From positions 93,327,119 to 93,391,118 of the forward strand of contig CM057834.1 of the NCBI GenBank assembly GCA_030068075.1: DNA of 64,000 nucleotides. The letters run 5' to 3'. Below, piece by piece: positions 46,283-57,870 of the stretch; within the stretch, counting starts at the first letter, position 1; each line of letters opens with the position of its first letter. The DNA comes from Paguma larvata. Lineage: Eukaryota; Chordata; Mammalia; Carnivora; Viverridae. Below the pieces are notes generated by a model. It saw only the letters and a list, made by a program, of their open reading frames with translations, ran no database searches and was not told the origin of the DNA. The translations under genes were made by a program, and so were the position numbers.

Positions 46283-48353
46283 TTTTGAGAATGTCGACCA
46301 AAGGGAATAATCGGTGGAGAGGGAGATATTGAGGATGAGAGAGCCTTGCGTTAACTAAGAGCAAAATTATTTCCAGAAACGTTGGAAGTTCATGGGATCA
46401 AAACCACAGCTTTGGCCACTGGCGGTAGTCCAAAAGACGAAGATGGACATTTCTCCCTCTGAGGCGAAACAGGAGGAAAGGAGGGCAGGTGTAAACACAT
46501 TTTGAGGTGCAGGGAGGTCAGTCGAAGGACCTCGTGCCTGGTGGTCCATTTCCTGTGCCGTAAAGAAAAGAATATGAACAAACCTAAGAGGGAGACCTGT
46601 CTTCCTCTCAGACGAGATCTGTGAGAGCTGAACCCTCATCTGTTCATCACTATATACCTTCAGCAGTCAGCAGCGTAGGCGGAAAATAGAAGCTTCTCAA
46701 AAAATAAGATACTAAGTTGCATGAATGAATTCAAAGCCGGGCATACGATCACAGTAGGAAAAGAGTCAGAAATATGCGGGTTCAAATTCCACCGTGCTGT
46801 ATCACACTGAATAAATTACTTCAGGGTTACATTACAATGAAACAAGAGCTAATTATCAGAACACGAAGAGCTTTCCAGCCTGAGGTGAAATATGCACATG
46901 CCTGTTTTCTCATCCTACTAGAATTAAATATGGTATCAAAAATTTGAACAGGAGGTTACTCAGTGTCGTTGGATTTCAGAACTTCCCTAAATATTACCTA
47001 GTGCCAGGAGGGAGAGCTAGTATCACAGAAAACAGAATTAAGATATGGCAGGTTTATGAGACGTTAGAGAAAGGACAAAAATCAACAGGGCGAGGTTTAA
47101 TCGAGATAAGTGGACACCAGTTCGCTAAGGAAAGACTGAACCTGAAGAAAAAGAAAAAAAAAAAGAAGTGAAATTCAGAAAATTAGAGGTTTGGAGGCAC
47201 TAATGTGGGAAAAAAAGGGCTAAAGTGATATTCGTCAATGAATTTGATGGGAGTTTACAATGAGATGCTACCATGAGAAATTATAAACTGACATGTCATA
47301 TATATGGGAATGACAGTCATTTTTTTTTCTTTTAATCACAATGCTGAGTCCATATGTAAAATACATTAATCAGTTTTTCTATGGCCCTTAGTTTGTGTCC
47401 CTTGAAATGGCTCTAACATATTTTAAGAAATGCAACAAGCCTACGCCACCTAACTGGACAGTTGGAAGCCTTGTCCCATCAGCATGGATCACTGCTATTC
47501 CTCAAACATGCCCCATCCATCATCCTTTTTGAACCTTTGCTGTTTCTCTTGTCTCTGCCTGGACCTACCTTACTCCACTCTCTGGTTATAGAAATTCAAT
47601 TCGCTCACTCATCTAGGCTGGCCTCAAATGTGATCTCACATTGGTGAAGACTTTTTTTAATTTCTGCTGCTGTTTCCACTGTGCCTGTTGCTTTCTGTTT
47701 GATTCCCCTGTGAAGCAGGACTGGGTTTGGGGGAAGTACCAGAATAGGAGGGAAAGTGGATGGGGGGCTGTGGTTTTGACCTGGACAAGACTGGGTCTAG
47801 AAATTTCCATTTCAGAATCGTCTACATTTAAGAAAGCCCTGAGTCTAGACACGATCGTGAAGTAGAGAGCACATTCTGTGAGAGATGTTTTGCACGAGAT
47901 GGAGACGGTTGGGGACATGAACGACCTCCACGGACCTCCCTGAAATTATGTTACTAGATCTCTATGCCACTGATCCATGTATTGCCTGTCAGCCTCAAGT
48001 GCTGGGAGAAGGGGGCCAGAATGTAAGACGAGATAGCTAACACCATCTGCGTAGTGACTCTTCCTTGGAAAACGAATGTGATACTTTACCGAGGACCCTA
48101 GAGGATAAGGTGTAGTCTTGCCAGGAGACACAGGAACACCAGGAGTATCGCTCCTTCTCAGACACTGCATGGCGTGGCGAGTGTCAGCACTGAGTGGCAC
48201 CCGCAGCAGAAAAGGGCTCCGTGGCAGGTTCAGGCTGCCCTGGTCCTTGGGTCATGTGATCCAAAGACCCTATGATAATATGGGTGTTAATGGTGGGAGA
48301 AGATTCAGTGTGAATTTCATGGCAAGCTCCAGTGAGAAAATATTAACACAGGG
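46283..48353. other. Unique DNA with MIR and L2 fragments
   Basis: A sense MIR-like piece at about 46755-46840 (GCGGGTTCAAATTCCACCGT). Minus- and plus-strand frames in 46367-46639 and 47613-47918 have no recognised domains. Confidence 0.4.
47485..47650 (+). repeat. L2 LINE fragment
   Basis: TCCTCAAACATGCCCCATCC, CTTTTTGAACCTTTGCTGTT, TCTCTGCCTGGACCTACCTT and GCCTCAAATGTGATCTCACA match the L2 3' region in order. Confidence 0.65.
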
Positions 48354-48555
48354 GCGCCCGGGTGGCTCAGTCAGTTAAGCGTCCCAGCTCTTCGTTTCAG
48401 CTCAGGTCATGTTCTCATGGTTTGTGAGTTTGAGCCCCACATGGGGCTCTGTGCTGCCAGCCGTGGAGTCTGCTTGGGATTCTTTCTCTCCCTCTCTCTC
48501 TGCCCCTCCCTGTCTCTCTCTCTCTCTAAAAATAAATAAACTTTAAAAAAAAATG
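48354..48555 (+). mobile_element. CAN-SINE
   Basis: CAGGGGCGCCCGGGTGGCTC head, TTTGAGCCCC B box, TC body and AAATAAATAAACTTT tail. TAACACAG lies on both sides. Confidence 0.94.
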
Positions 48556-49336
48556 TACTAACACAGTGCCTGGAACTTGAAGCAAAGCCATGTCAAATGC
48601 AGCAAAGAATTACGTCATTTTAGTGACAGTTTCTGGTATATTCCTGGGCCCTGGTAGGGGCTCAACACTTGATCATGAGGCATCACGTGACTCTGTACCT
48701 AGAACTGCCCGTTGTGAGCTGTGTCGGGTTGGATCAGCAGAGTCGAAAAGGCTGGCAAGCCCAGCAGGCGATCATGAGATGGGGTTGGAACACACGGAAT
48801 GGAGTCCAGAAAGGGCCAGAGGCCATGAAGAGGCTGAAAAAGCAGCTTTCCCAGACACCTGCCCCAGTAACACTACTGCCCTTTCTCGACCGTCTCCCAT
48901 GGGTCTGGTATATCGAGGAAGGAGGAGGAAAAAGCCCAGGTTTGGTTTATGAAGGAGTCAGTGAAGTATGAGCGTGGAAGCTGACAATGGATGGCAGCTA
49001 CGATACGGCCGTATTCAAAGGTGGCTTTGAAGACAGCACAGAGGGAAAATCCTCCCTCTGGGCAGAGCCGTGACCATGCCTTCCGCTTTGTATGGAATGA
49101 GAAAGTTTATTTAGGAATAGGTTAAAACTTTGTGTATTTGTAGGAGTTTGGCAAGTTGATGTGCAAAGAATAACTAAATTCTCTCTATATAACAAGCTTC
49201 ACACATTTCCTAGTACTAGCTAGCACAAATTCACTCAGGTAGCTTAAGTTAAAGTTTAATATAAAGATGCAGAAGTGTATCTTGGAAACTAATGAGTGAC
49301 AAGAACAACCGGGCCAGGGATAAAATACCACTGGGA
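48556..49336. other. Unique DNA
   Basis: Two overlapping plus-strand frames (48590-48952 and 48669-48971) compete in different phases and show no domain. Nothing else is recognised. Confidence 0.4.
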
Positions 49337-49558
49337 CTTTCTGTCCCTCCTCTTCCTCCTTCCCCTTCCTTCTCTATTGCTCCTCCTCCTCCCCCTCCCC
49401 CAGCTCCTTCCCCTTCCTACCTTCAAGCCCCTCTTCTGCTTACTCATCTTCCCCTCCCCCATCCTGTTTTCCCTCCCCTTCCCCTCCTCTTCCTCCTTCT
49501 AATAACCCCTCCCTCTTCCTCTTCCTTTTCCAGCTAGCCTCCTCTTCTCCACTCAGTT
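49337..49558 (+). repeat. About 220-bp polypyrimidine tract
   Basis: Almost pure C/T with few purines, made of irregular CCTCTTCCTCCTTCC units and ending CTTCCTTTTCCAG. On the other strand it is GA-rich. Such tracts can form triplex DNA. The two proline/leucine-rich frames here are low-complexity translation. Confidence 0.9.
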
Positions 49559-50028
49559 CTGCTATTGAAGCTGGTATAGTCTAAAACTGCCGTCATGGGC
49601 TCTCAAAGAACCTCTCTTCTGTGATGAAGCTAACCTGGCTGATAAGAAATCGTATTCCCAAGTCCAAGTAACCTAGGGAAGAATAGTGTCCTGGCTATTT
49701 TTCAGCCATGGTCCAGTGGGCTGCGGCTCGTGGACTGGAGTCATCCAGTATCAAAGTCATTGTTACCATGCAGATTAGGGGAGAAAAATGGTCCTCAGAG
49801 ACGTGGATGCTGTTGGGGCTGGGGCTGGGGCCCCAGGGGGTAGGGCATGGTTGTCCAGGAAGTCTGTTTACTAGACGTCTGTTTGCTTTCATCTGGTGTG
49901 AAAATTCCACCGAAATGCCTGGCCCTGCACAAATATAAACAAATCGGAAGGTAGAAAGTTCTGTTCTCAATAAACACGGCAACGAAGGCCTTCGTTTCTA
50001 CCCTGTCCACCTTCCCCCGCCCATCTAG

Positions 50029-50137
50029 GGGAATCACAGCCATGAGTCCTGCCACTGCTAATTTCCTCCCCTTGCTGCTTCTCTGTTTGCTGCAGTTTGG
50101 AGTTTCCAAGCAGACACACGGCATGAATTACTGGTGG
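50029..50137 (+). CDS. Candidate signal-peptide exon, gene not identified
   Basis: A pyrimidine-rich stretch (CTGTCCACCTTCCCCCGCCC) followed by ATCTAG at 50023-50028 makes a plausible splice acceptor. Thirteen bases later ACAGCCATGA gives a good start context (G at -3) at 50042. The 32 codons up to 50137 read MSPATANFLPLLLLCLLQ, then FGVSKQTHGMNYWW. That is a short N-region, a 10-14 residue hydrophobic core and a polar end, as in a secretory signal peptide. TGG|GTAAGT at 50138 is a strong donor in phase 0. Against it: no second exon is visible, I recognise no family, and such signals can arise by chance. An internal TTTGCTGCAG at 50086-50095 could be an alternative acceptor. The downstream bases to 50460 are unrecognised. 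Confidence 0.25.
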
Positions 50138-50460
50138 GTAAGTATGTCTTTGGCAACCTCAGATCTTTGCAGGATTTGGAGTCATTTTCTGGTTGTTCAA
50201 GACATAGACAAAGGGAGTGAGGAGGAGGGGTATTTGTACTTATTTCTAGGTGGGTGGGGGCATAGCAGAGCTGGCTCCCATGTCTGCTGTCCATTCTGTT
50301 GGCCTTGTCATGGAGGGAGATTCATTACAAATTTAGTTAACGTTCACTACTTGTTCTCCATAGTGGGAGTTTTCACCCTTTTCTTTCCTTAATGCTGTGA
50401 AAGTGGAAATGAGGCTGGTTTTGGCCTCTAACACGAGTTGTTTAAAAGCGGGTTTTGATG

Positions 50461-50660
50461 GGGGCGCTTGGGTAGCTCAGTCGGCTAAATGTCCCACTCT
50501 TGATCTCACATTTTGTGGGATTCAGTCCCATGTGGGGGTCCACGCTGGCAGTGTGGAGTGTGCTTGGGATCTTCTCTCTCTCTCTCTGCTCCTCTCCTGC
50601 TGGTGCTTACTCTCTCTCTCTCTCTTTCTCAAAATAATTCAATAAACTTAAAAGAGAAAG
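50461..50660 (+). mobile_element. CAN-SINE, diverged
   Basis: GGGGGCGCTTGGGTAGCTCA head, degraded B box (GGGATTCAGTCCC), TC tract and AATAAACTTAAAAG tail. Confidence 0.9.
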
Positions 50661-50675
50661 TAGGTATTGGTTACG

Positions 50676-51042
50676 ATCACCCTTAAACAGCAGGGGCTTG
50701 CGCTGCATGGGTCCACTTACGTGTGAATTTTTCTCAATATAAATACAGTACATACCCTGAATGAGTTTTCTCTTCCTTAGGGTTTTCTTAATAAAATTTT
50801 CTTTTCCCTAATGTGCTTTATTGTAAGAATATAGCATATTGTAATGTGCTTTATTGTAAGAATAAACATAAAATACAAAATAGATGTTAATCAATGGTTT
50901 ATGTTATTGGTAAGGCTTCCAGTCAACAGTAGGCTATTAGTAGCTAACTTTGGAGCGGTGAAAAGTTATATGTGGGCTTTTGACTGGCCGGGGAAGGGGG
51001 GAGTCAGTGTCCTTAGACTCCATGTTATTCAGGGAGCAAACA
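50676..51042. mobile_element. Tigger-like MITE with an internal duplication
   Basis: CACCCTTAAACAGCAGGGGC, GCATGGGTCCACTTACGTG, AATAAACATAAAATACAAAA, TTCCAGTCAACAGTAGGCTA and CCATGTTATTCAGGG match a Tigger-type (Tc1/mariner) palindromic element whose consensus starts with a CCCTTGAACAAC-like repeat. TAATGTGCTTTATTGTAAGA is repeated at 50809 and 50842 (33-bp spacing). Confidence 0.65.
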
Positions 51043-52410
51043 TACTATAATTTCTTGACCGAAATATTTTCTTTTCTTTTCCTTTGAAAATAGAGGTTTA
51101 CTACTTTTACTGAAGAGTCAGCAAATACTTCAGTGGATACATTAAAAAAAAAAAAAAGGAACAATGATCACAGTGGAAAGCCAAAGCTTTAGACTATAGA
51201 GTTTCTTTTCTCTCTACATTTGTGAGAAATGCTTAGCTAACTGGAAAAGACTGCTTATTTTTCTATTAACCTGATTTCGTTTTTCTTTATATTTAATTTC
51301 TGAACAGTAGAGCACCTTTAAACATTATAATTAGAAATAAAATAGGCTAATTCAAAAATCTACGTATTATTAAAAATAATCAGAATATCCATCTGTTATG
51401 GTTAAATACATAATTTGTTTTAAAATATGAATATGAGAAACATAGTAATTTGGAAACCCAGCATGGGAAATAACTAAAAACATAATTTCAAATAATTTCC
51501 CACCTGACTATTATTTTTGAAACTCTAGCAGGATATATAAAAGGAAGTTAGTAATTAATAAAGCATTGGAAAGAGTGGGTAGAGATTTAGTTAAGTAAAC
51601 CAAAGAGAGGATTTTGAAATATGAATGAAATAGTGTTCTGTTTCTTCTATTTTGTAGAAGAATATTAATAAAGTCTACTAAGTGAGTTCAGAAGTATTTT
51701 GTGCATTTCGAGTGCTGTTGATTCTTCTAGGTAATGATGCTCCATTATAAGAACAGTCAATATTTGATGACACAAGATTAAACAATAGATTGTCTGAATT
51801 GGCCTTGCTCATTTGACTTGCAAGATAATGTCCCTTGAATTGAGAAGCATATATTAATATTCATTTTGAGTTCTGAACTGCTAAATTAGGCTACAAACTT
51901 AGACTAGAATATAGTAATGCAAATTTGGAAACACAAAAACCACTTACAGGGTCAGGAAACAAGTAGTAAAACCCATAATAGCCAGCAAGTTTTAATTTCA
52001 CTGCTCGAGTGGAGCAACACTTGATAATTGGAATGAGAAATCCAGAATAGAGAAAATCAGTAAGCGATGTGTAGGAAAAGGAGAAATCAGGTAGGCTTTG
52101 ACAGGTAGATGACATAGTCAAAGTACTTATGAAATAAAAATGAAAATTGGGAAGCATAATAATAAAACAAACATATCTGGAAACACCACGCCAGCTTAGC
52201 AAAACATTTTTGCCAATGCCATTGAAGCTCCAAGTTCTCCTCCCAATTAAATACCTCCTTTGTCTTCTATCCCAGACTGAACTTGTGATTATCATTCTCT
52301 TGCTTCTCCTTAGAATTTTACCAGACACAAATGCATCTTTAACCAATGCATTGTTGGGTTTTGTAGTGTCTGAATTTTCAAAAATGATTTCATAATATAT
52401 GTGACTTTTA
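51043..52410. other. Unique AT-rich DNA with a 175-codon minus-strand frame
   Basis: An open frame on the minus strand spans 52418 down to 51891. Its ATG lies in the first bases of the neighbouring SINE. It is rich in Phe, Ser, Leu and Tyr and has no recognised domain. A poly-A run lies at 51147-51159. I do not call a gene. Confidence 0.35.
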
Positions 52411-52626
52411 TGGGGCATGTGGGTGACTCAGTCAGATGGGTGTCCAACTTTGGCTCAGGTCATGATCTTGTGTCATGAGTTCGAGCCCTGTGTCAGGATC
52501 TGTGCTGACCACTCAGAGCCTAGAGCCTGCTTCAGATTCTGTATGTCTCTCTTTCTTTGCCCCTCCCCCACTCACGCTCTGTCTCTCTGTCTCTCAAAAA
52601 TGAATAAACCTTCAAAACATGTTTTT
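52411..52626 (+). mobile_element. CAN-SINE
   Basis: ATGGGGCATGTGGGTGACTC head, GAGTTCGAGCCCTGTGTC B-box region, TC body and AATGAATAAACC tail. Confidence 0.92.
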
Positions 52627-52886
52627 TAATTGCCTCTTTCATTCAACATTTTAAAGATTCATTCATGTTGACATTTGAACCTATAATCCATTAATTTTTG
52701 CCATTGTGTAGGATTCTACTTTATGAATATGTCATAATTTATTTATCCGTCCTTCTGTTGATGGGCATTGTTTTGTTTTGTTTTTACAATCAAAAAAGTC
52801 ACAAACAACGCTTCTATAAACATGCATATTTTTATCTCCTGGGGTATATTTTTTAGAGTTTCTACAGAGCTGCAGGGTCTAACTAA

Positions 52887-54340
52887 ATGTTCTGCAATGA
52901 TGAAAATATTCTATATCTATTATATCTAGTATCACAGCCGATGCCCACATAGGGCTTTTGAATACTTGCAATGTGGCTAGTACAACTGAGAAAATAAATT
53001 TTTTATTTAATGTAATTTTTTGTACAAAATTTATTTTATGCATTTAAATTTCAAGAAAAATCAATTCATGGGGGGTTGAAATAAATTTATTTTGATGCAA
53101 AGATGAGTGGGAAAAGAGGATAGTACATGTCATTAAGACTTTCTTCATACATTTTTGCTGGTGTTTTATTTCTCTGATTATATCTCATCTTTTGGAAAAA
53201 AATTTAAGTTTTTAGAATAGTTTTAGATTTATAGAAAAATTACAAAGGTAGCACAAAGAGTTCCCACATGTCCTTCACCCAATGTCTCCTGTTTTCAATA
53301 TCTTACATCAGTATTGTGCATTTGCTAACAATTGTTGAACCAATATTGATAAATTACTAACTGAACTCCAAACTGTACTAACATTTAGCTATATTAGAAT
53401 TTACTTTTGATATTTTTTATCTAGAGCCCCTTTTCTGTTCTAGGACAGCATCCAGGATACCACATTAAATTTAGTCATGTTTTCTTAGGCACTTGATGAC
53501 TGTGACAGTTATAGGGACTTCGCTTGTTTCTGATGACCTTGGCAATTTTGAGGAGTACTGGTCACGTATTTTAATAGTGTGCCTTTATTGGTATTTCTTG
53601 CTGTTTTCCTCATGATCACACTGGAGTCACTGGTTTTGGGGTAGAAGACAACAGAGGGAGAGTGCCATTTCATCACACCGTATCAAGGGTATGTACTACG
53701 AACACAATCAACCAGACTTACCTCTGCTGTTGTTGACCTTGATCACCAGACTGGGCTAGTGTTTGTCAAGTTTCTCCCCTGTAAAATTTACTCTTTACTT
53801 CCCTGCCCTACTTTCCATGCTGTATTTTTTGGAATGGAGTCACTATGTGTAGCTCACACTTAAGTAGTGGGAATCCTTCGGAATTCTTCTACAGGGAGAT
53901 TTGTATTTTCTCTCCAATTTATTTTTTATTCAATTAATGGTTTATAATGGTATTAGCTCATATGGCTACTTATTTTCCACTTTGGGTAATAATCTAACTT
54001 AATGTGTTGCTTGAGTTTTTCCAACTTTGGCCATCAGGAGCTTTTTTAGTGGCTTCCTGTACCTCTGACACATCCCCATTAGAAAGAGAGAGAGAGAGTG
54101 TGCATGCTCCAGGCTCATCTTAAATATTTTCTGCCCCAATTCTAGAATCAGCCATTTCTCCAAGGAGCCTGGCTCCTTTTATTAGAAAATCGTATTAGAG
54201 ACCATTCTCATGGTCTGGGCACTAGGTCTTCTCATTACTGCTGGGTATTATATTTTATCTGTTTAATTAAAAATAAAAATGGTAGTCACGGTGGCTACTG
54301 GCTTATGTATTGGACAGTACAATTCTAGGCTACATCCTCA
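52887..54340. mobile_element. Ancient DNA-transposon-like element split by L1M
   Basis: The left part (52887-53080) reads CTGCAATGATGAAAATATTC, CACATAGGGCTTTTGAATAC and AATGTGGCTAGTACAACTGA. The right part (54262-54340) reads GGTGGCTACTGGCTTATGTA and TTGGACAGTACAATTCTAGG. These are the two ends of a common old mammalian repeat. L1M occupies the middle. The family name is uncertain. Confidence 0.5.
53185..54255 (-). mobile_element. Ancient L1M 3' region, antisense
   Basis: TTTATAGAAAAATTACAAAG, CATCCAGGATACCACATTAA, GAGGAGTACTGGTCACGTAT, CTCCAGGCTCATCTTAAATA and CAATTCTAGAATCAGCCATT follow the same order as at 36035-37745. A short GA run lies near 54084. Confidence 0.7.
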
Positions 54341-55141
54341 GGAATGGACTTACTAAGTTGTAGGATATGTGAGTACTCAACCTTACAAGATAACTCTTGT
54401 TTTCTGAAATGTATATGCCAATTGACAGTCCCAACAGCAATGTCCGAACTCCACTTTCTCATCAATACTTTGTATTCCCAGATTACCAAATTTATGGCCG
54501 TATGGTGACACTTTTGTTTTGGTGCCTATTTTTTTTTTTTCCTTCCCAAAAAGCAACTGAGGAAGGAAGCCTTTCTGGATTTTTAAAAACACTTTTGTAT
54601 ACAGCTTTGTAAATTAGCAACAGAAACAGAGATTTTTAACTGCATGTTCATATGCTTGCTTTATTTTGATAAAAAATTAAAGCAATTTACAAAATGGTAC
54701 AAATAGAGAAGTATTTACTTTGGTCCAATCTGCCTCCACAGGGAGCACCCTTTTCTTTAGAGAAGTGATTGTCTACTGCCATAATAGCCTTATGTCAGTG
54801 GTATTTTGAAGCGATGAAAAAAATCAGTGTTGCCCTACATTTAGTATTGCTGCATAGAAAGTGTCAGCACTATAAAGAAAGCAAGATTATCTATAAACTG
54901 AATTAATTGGCTAGCGACAGAAATTGAGAGGCGTCCTTGTCTTAAGGAAATGAAAGATTTTGTGTATCTGTCCACTTCTTTACCCCTATCCTCCAACATC
55001 TGGAAAGGGTGGGAGGGAATGTTTCCCACAGCAGGCTGGGTTGGGTTCTGAGATAATAGTGTCTGAACCCTCACATGATAGGATGATGTCAGCTGCCATC
55101 ATTTTAAAAAGATACACTATGACAAGATGAAACAACCATCT
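54341..55141. other. Unique DNA
   Basis: Contains a poly-T tract at about 54529-54540 and short frames without support. Confidence 0.4.
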
Positions 55142-55352
55142 GGGGCGCCTGGGTGGCTCAGTTGGTTGATCGTCCAGCTTCAGCTCAGGTCATGATCTCG
55201 CGGTCTGTGGGTTTGAGTCCTGCGTCGGGCTCTGTGCTGACAGCTCAAAGCCTGGAGCCTGCTTCGGATTCTGTGTCCTCTCTCCCTGCCCCCCCTTCCC
55301 GCACTATGTCTCTCTCTCAAACAAAAAATAAACCTGAAAAAATTTAAAAAAC
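55142..55352 (+). mobile_element. CAN-SINE, near consensus
   Basis: GGGGCGCCTGGGTGGCTCAG head and TTTGAGTCCTGCGTCGGGC B-box region; short TC body and A-rich tail. Confidence 0.95.
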
Positions 55353-55673
55353 AAAACCAAAAAAAGCATCAACGATAAAATTGTTGAGGAAATAGAGTAA
55401 AAACTATAGTGGAAAAAATAAAATAAGGCAAGGATGAGTGTACATACTACACAAAACCTAGAAGCAAGGTTATGCATTTATACAAAAAGTAACCAGCCTG
55501 AGCAGGGAACATAATAGATGACATAGTTTATAGTGTCTGCCAGACTAAGGCAAAACAAAACAAAAAAAACAACAAAAAATAAAAAAAACCAAACCAAAAA
55601 AACACTCCTCTGACTGCTCAGGAAAAGCACAACTTTTCCTGGTGGCAAAAATATTAGAAAATAAAAACCAAGG

Positions 55674-55876
55674 GGCACCTGGGTAGCTCAGTCGGTTGAA
55701 TATCCAACTTCTGCTCTGCTCATGGTCTTGTAGTTCATGAGTTTGAGCCCCGCGTCAGCCTTTGCACTGACAGTGCAGAGCCTGATTTGGACTCTCTGTC
55801 TCCCTCTCTTTCTGCCTTTCCCCAGCTCCTGTTCTTTCTCTCAAAAATAAATAAACATTAAAAAAATTAAAAAAAA
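55674..55876 (+). mobile_element. CAN-SINE
   Basis: GGGGCACCTGGGTAGCTCAG head, TTTGAGCCCCGCGTCAG and AAATAAATAAACATTAAAAA tail. Confidence 0.95.
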
Positions 55877-55899
55877 AAGAATAGTATGATGTTAAATGT

Positions 55900-56800
55900 A
55901 GGTTTTTCCTAGATGCTTTTTATCAAACGAAGGCACTCCTTTCTATTCCTTGTTTGTTGAGGTTTTTATTTGGCAAATGCTTTTCCGCCTCTATTGAGAT
56001 GATCATGGTTTTCATTTTTAATTTGCTAATGTAGTAAATTTCATTATTTTTAACAGCTTTACTTATACTGTACAATTCAATTTAATGGTTTTTACATTCA
56101 CAGAGTTGTGCAACCATTACCAATTTTAGATAATCTTTACCACTACAAAAAGTCCTGTGCCTATTAATGGTCACTCCCCATTCCCTCCCAATTTCCTCTC
56201 CCCTGTGTCCCCAGTCTCTTGCAACTACTGGTCTATTTTCTGTGTTTATGCCTTTGGCTATGTGGAATCTTGTAATAGTGATCTTTTGTAATTGGATTCC
56301 TTCGCTTAGCATAATATCTTTAACTTTCATTCACGTGGTAACGTAACTCCATTTCTATTTCTTGCTGATTAATAGTCCGCTGTATGGATATACCATGTTC
56401 ATTTACCACGCATCTGCTCATACATCGATTGACTTTTGAACCTAGACCAGTTTTGCATTCCTGGGATAAACCCACCTCGGTCAGGATATATTACCCTTTT
56501 TGCATATTGCCGGATTTAATTTTTCATCTATGCCATAGGGACATTAATCTGTAGTCTTCCTTTCTTGTAATGTTTATGTATACTTTAGGTATCATGATAA
56601 TGCTGACCTTATAAAATAAGTTGGGAAGTGTTCCCTCCTCTTCGTTTTTTTTAGAAGAGTATACAAAGGGTTGGTATTATGTCTTCTTTAAATGTCTGGG
56701 TACAATTCACCAGTGAAACTATCTGGATTTGGAATTTCATTTATGGGAAGGACTTTAACTCTAATTTCTTCAATAGATACATCATCTTACAAGGCTTATG
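55900..56800 (-). mobile_element. Old L1 ORF2 antisense with a second L1 3' end nested inside
   Basis: Outer L1: CTCCTTTCTATTCCTTGTTT, GCCTCTATTGAGATGATCAT, then after the break TTGCATTCCTGGGATAAACC and GGGAAGTGTTCCCTCCTCTT. The break (about 56035-56435) holds a different L1 3' region, also antisense: ACAATTCAATTTAATGGTTT, CACAGAGTTGTGCAACCATT, TCACTCCCCATTCCCTCCC and TATGGATATACCATG. Coordinates of the break are approximate. Confidence 0.65.
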
Positions 56801-57867
56801 GGAAAACGATTAAGACTCTTAGATGATTTCTTCTTAACCCTGACATTTTTGTGATGGTCAGGCATGAACCTTTATCCTTTTTGAATTTCTACACATATTA
56901 TAATTAATTTAAGGCTAGGGTTTCCAGGTTCACCATATAACTTGACTTCTCTTGCTACAAGTCTGTGGGGAAATGTACAACGACCAGTGGATTTGAGTGA
57001 TCAGTCCCCTCTCCAGTCATTCTTCTCACTGTAAATCAATACATTGGTATTCTTATTTCATATGTTAGTTTTGTGAGCTTGGTTAATGTGACTGCCCTCA
57101 TGTTTGTCCTGACAATTCGACAATATCCACCCACAAGACCTTGGGCTGCGGCAAATTATTTAAGGGTTTGCAATCTTATAAACCACTTGGGAGTTGGGGG
57201 GGGTGGCTTTACTTAGTTTATTCAACTCCTTTCCCTCTAAGTTATCGTGATGGTTGACACAATCTCTTACCTATTTGAAATTCTAAATCTATAATATAAA
57301 ATATAATTCCGAGGGGAAAATGATTTAGCTCTGCTCAATTGGTATGAAGGAAGGGGACAATATATGTAAAAGTTTTAGAAATCAGTATTCAACAGATAAA
57401 AATTCAAATTCTTCTTGGATCTCTGCTCTGCTTAAGGCATTACTACTTGAAAAGATACTGCACTGGAGGGAAATCGATACTAGCCTGTGAAAAACCCAAG
57501 TGAAAACATCCTGAATGAAGTCTGGCATTCAATAGAAAGTTCACAGTGATGGACCTCTAACTGTCCAGTAAAAGAAATACTGATATCTGACCTTCTTTAG
57601 ATCAGAGACCATTAAAAGAGTTTTGTAATGGTGAATAAGAAAGGAAGGATCAAAAGGAGAAATTTAAGAACACTCTAAAAAGTTATTGAAGGTTAGAACA
57701 CAAAAAAATGTACAGAGTAAGACTCCAAAGATATCAAAATATTGTTTTAATATATGTTCTCTAAATAGGAAGCACAGGAATAAATTACTTTTACCATATT
57801 TAATTGGTCTGTCTTACGGAATGTACTGAGACTTGCAGTTGTCACTGGAAGTGTGCACAACACAGGC
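56801..57867. other. Unique DNA
   Basis: No repeat or exon recognised in about 1 kb. A short G run lies near 57196-57203. Confidence 0.4.
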
Positions 57868-57870
57868 GTG

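Noticed and set aside
48590..48971. Two overlapping plus-strand frames of 120 and 100 codons
   Set aside because: Competing phases, no domain, no flanking splice signals that I could support.
49292..49537. Proline-rich frame that could suggest a structural protein
   Set aside because: It is the translation of the polypyrimidine tract; both phases are open for the same reason.
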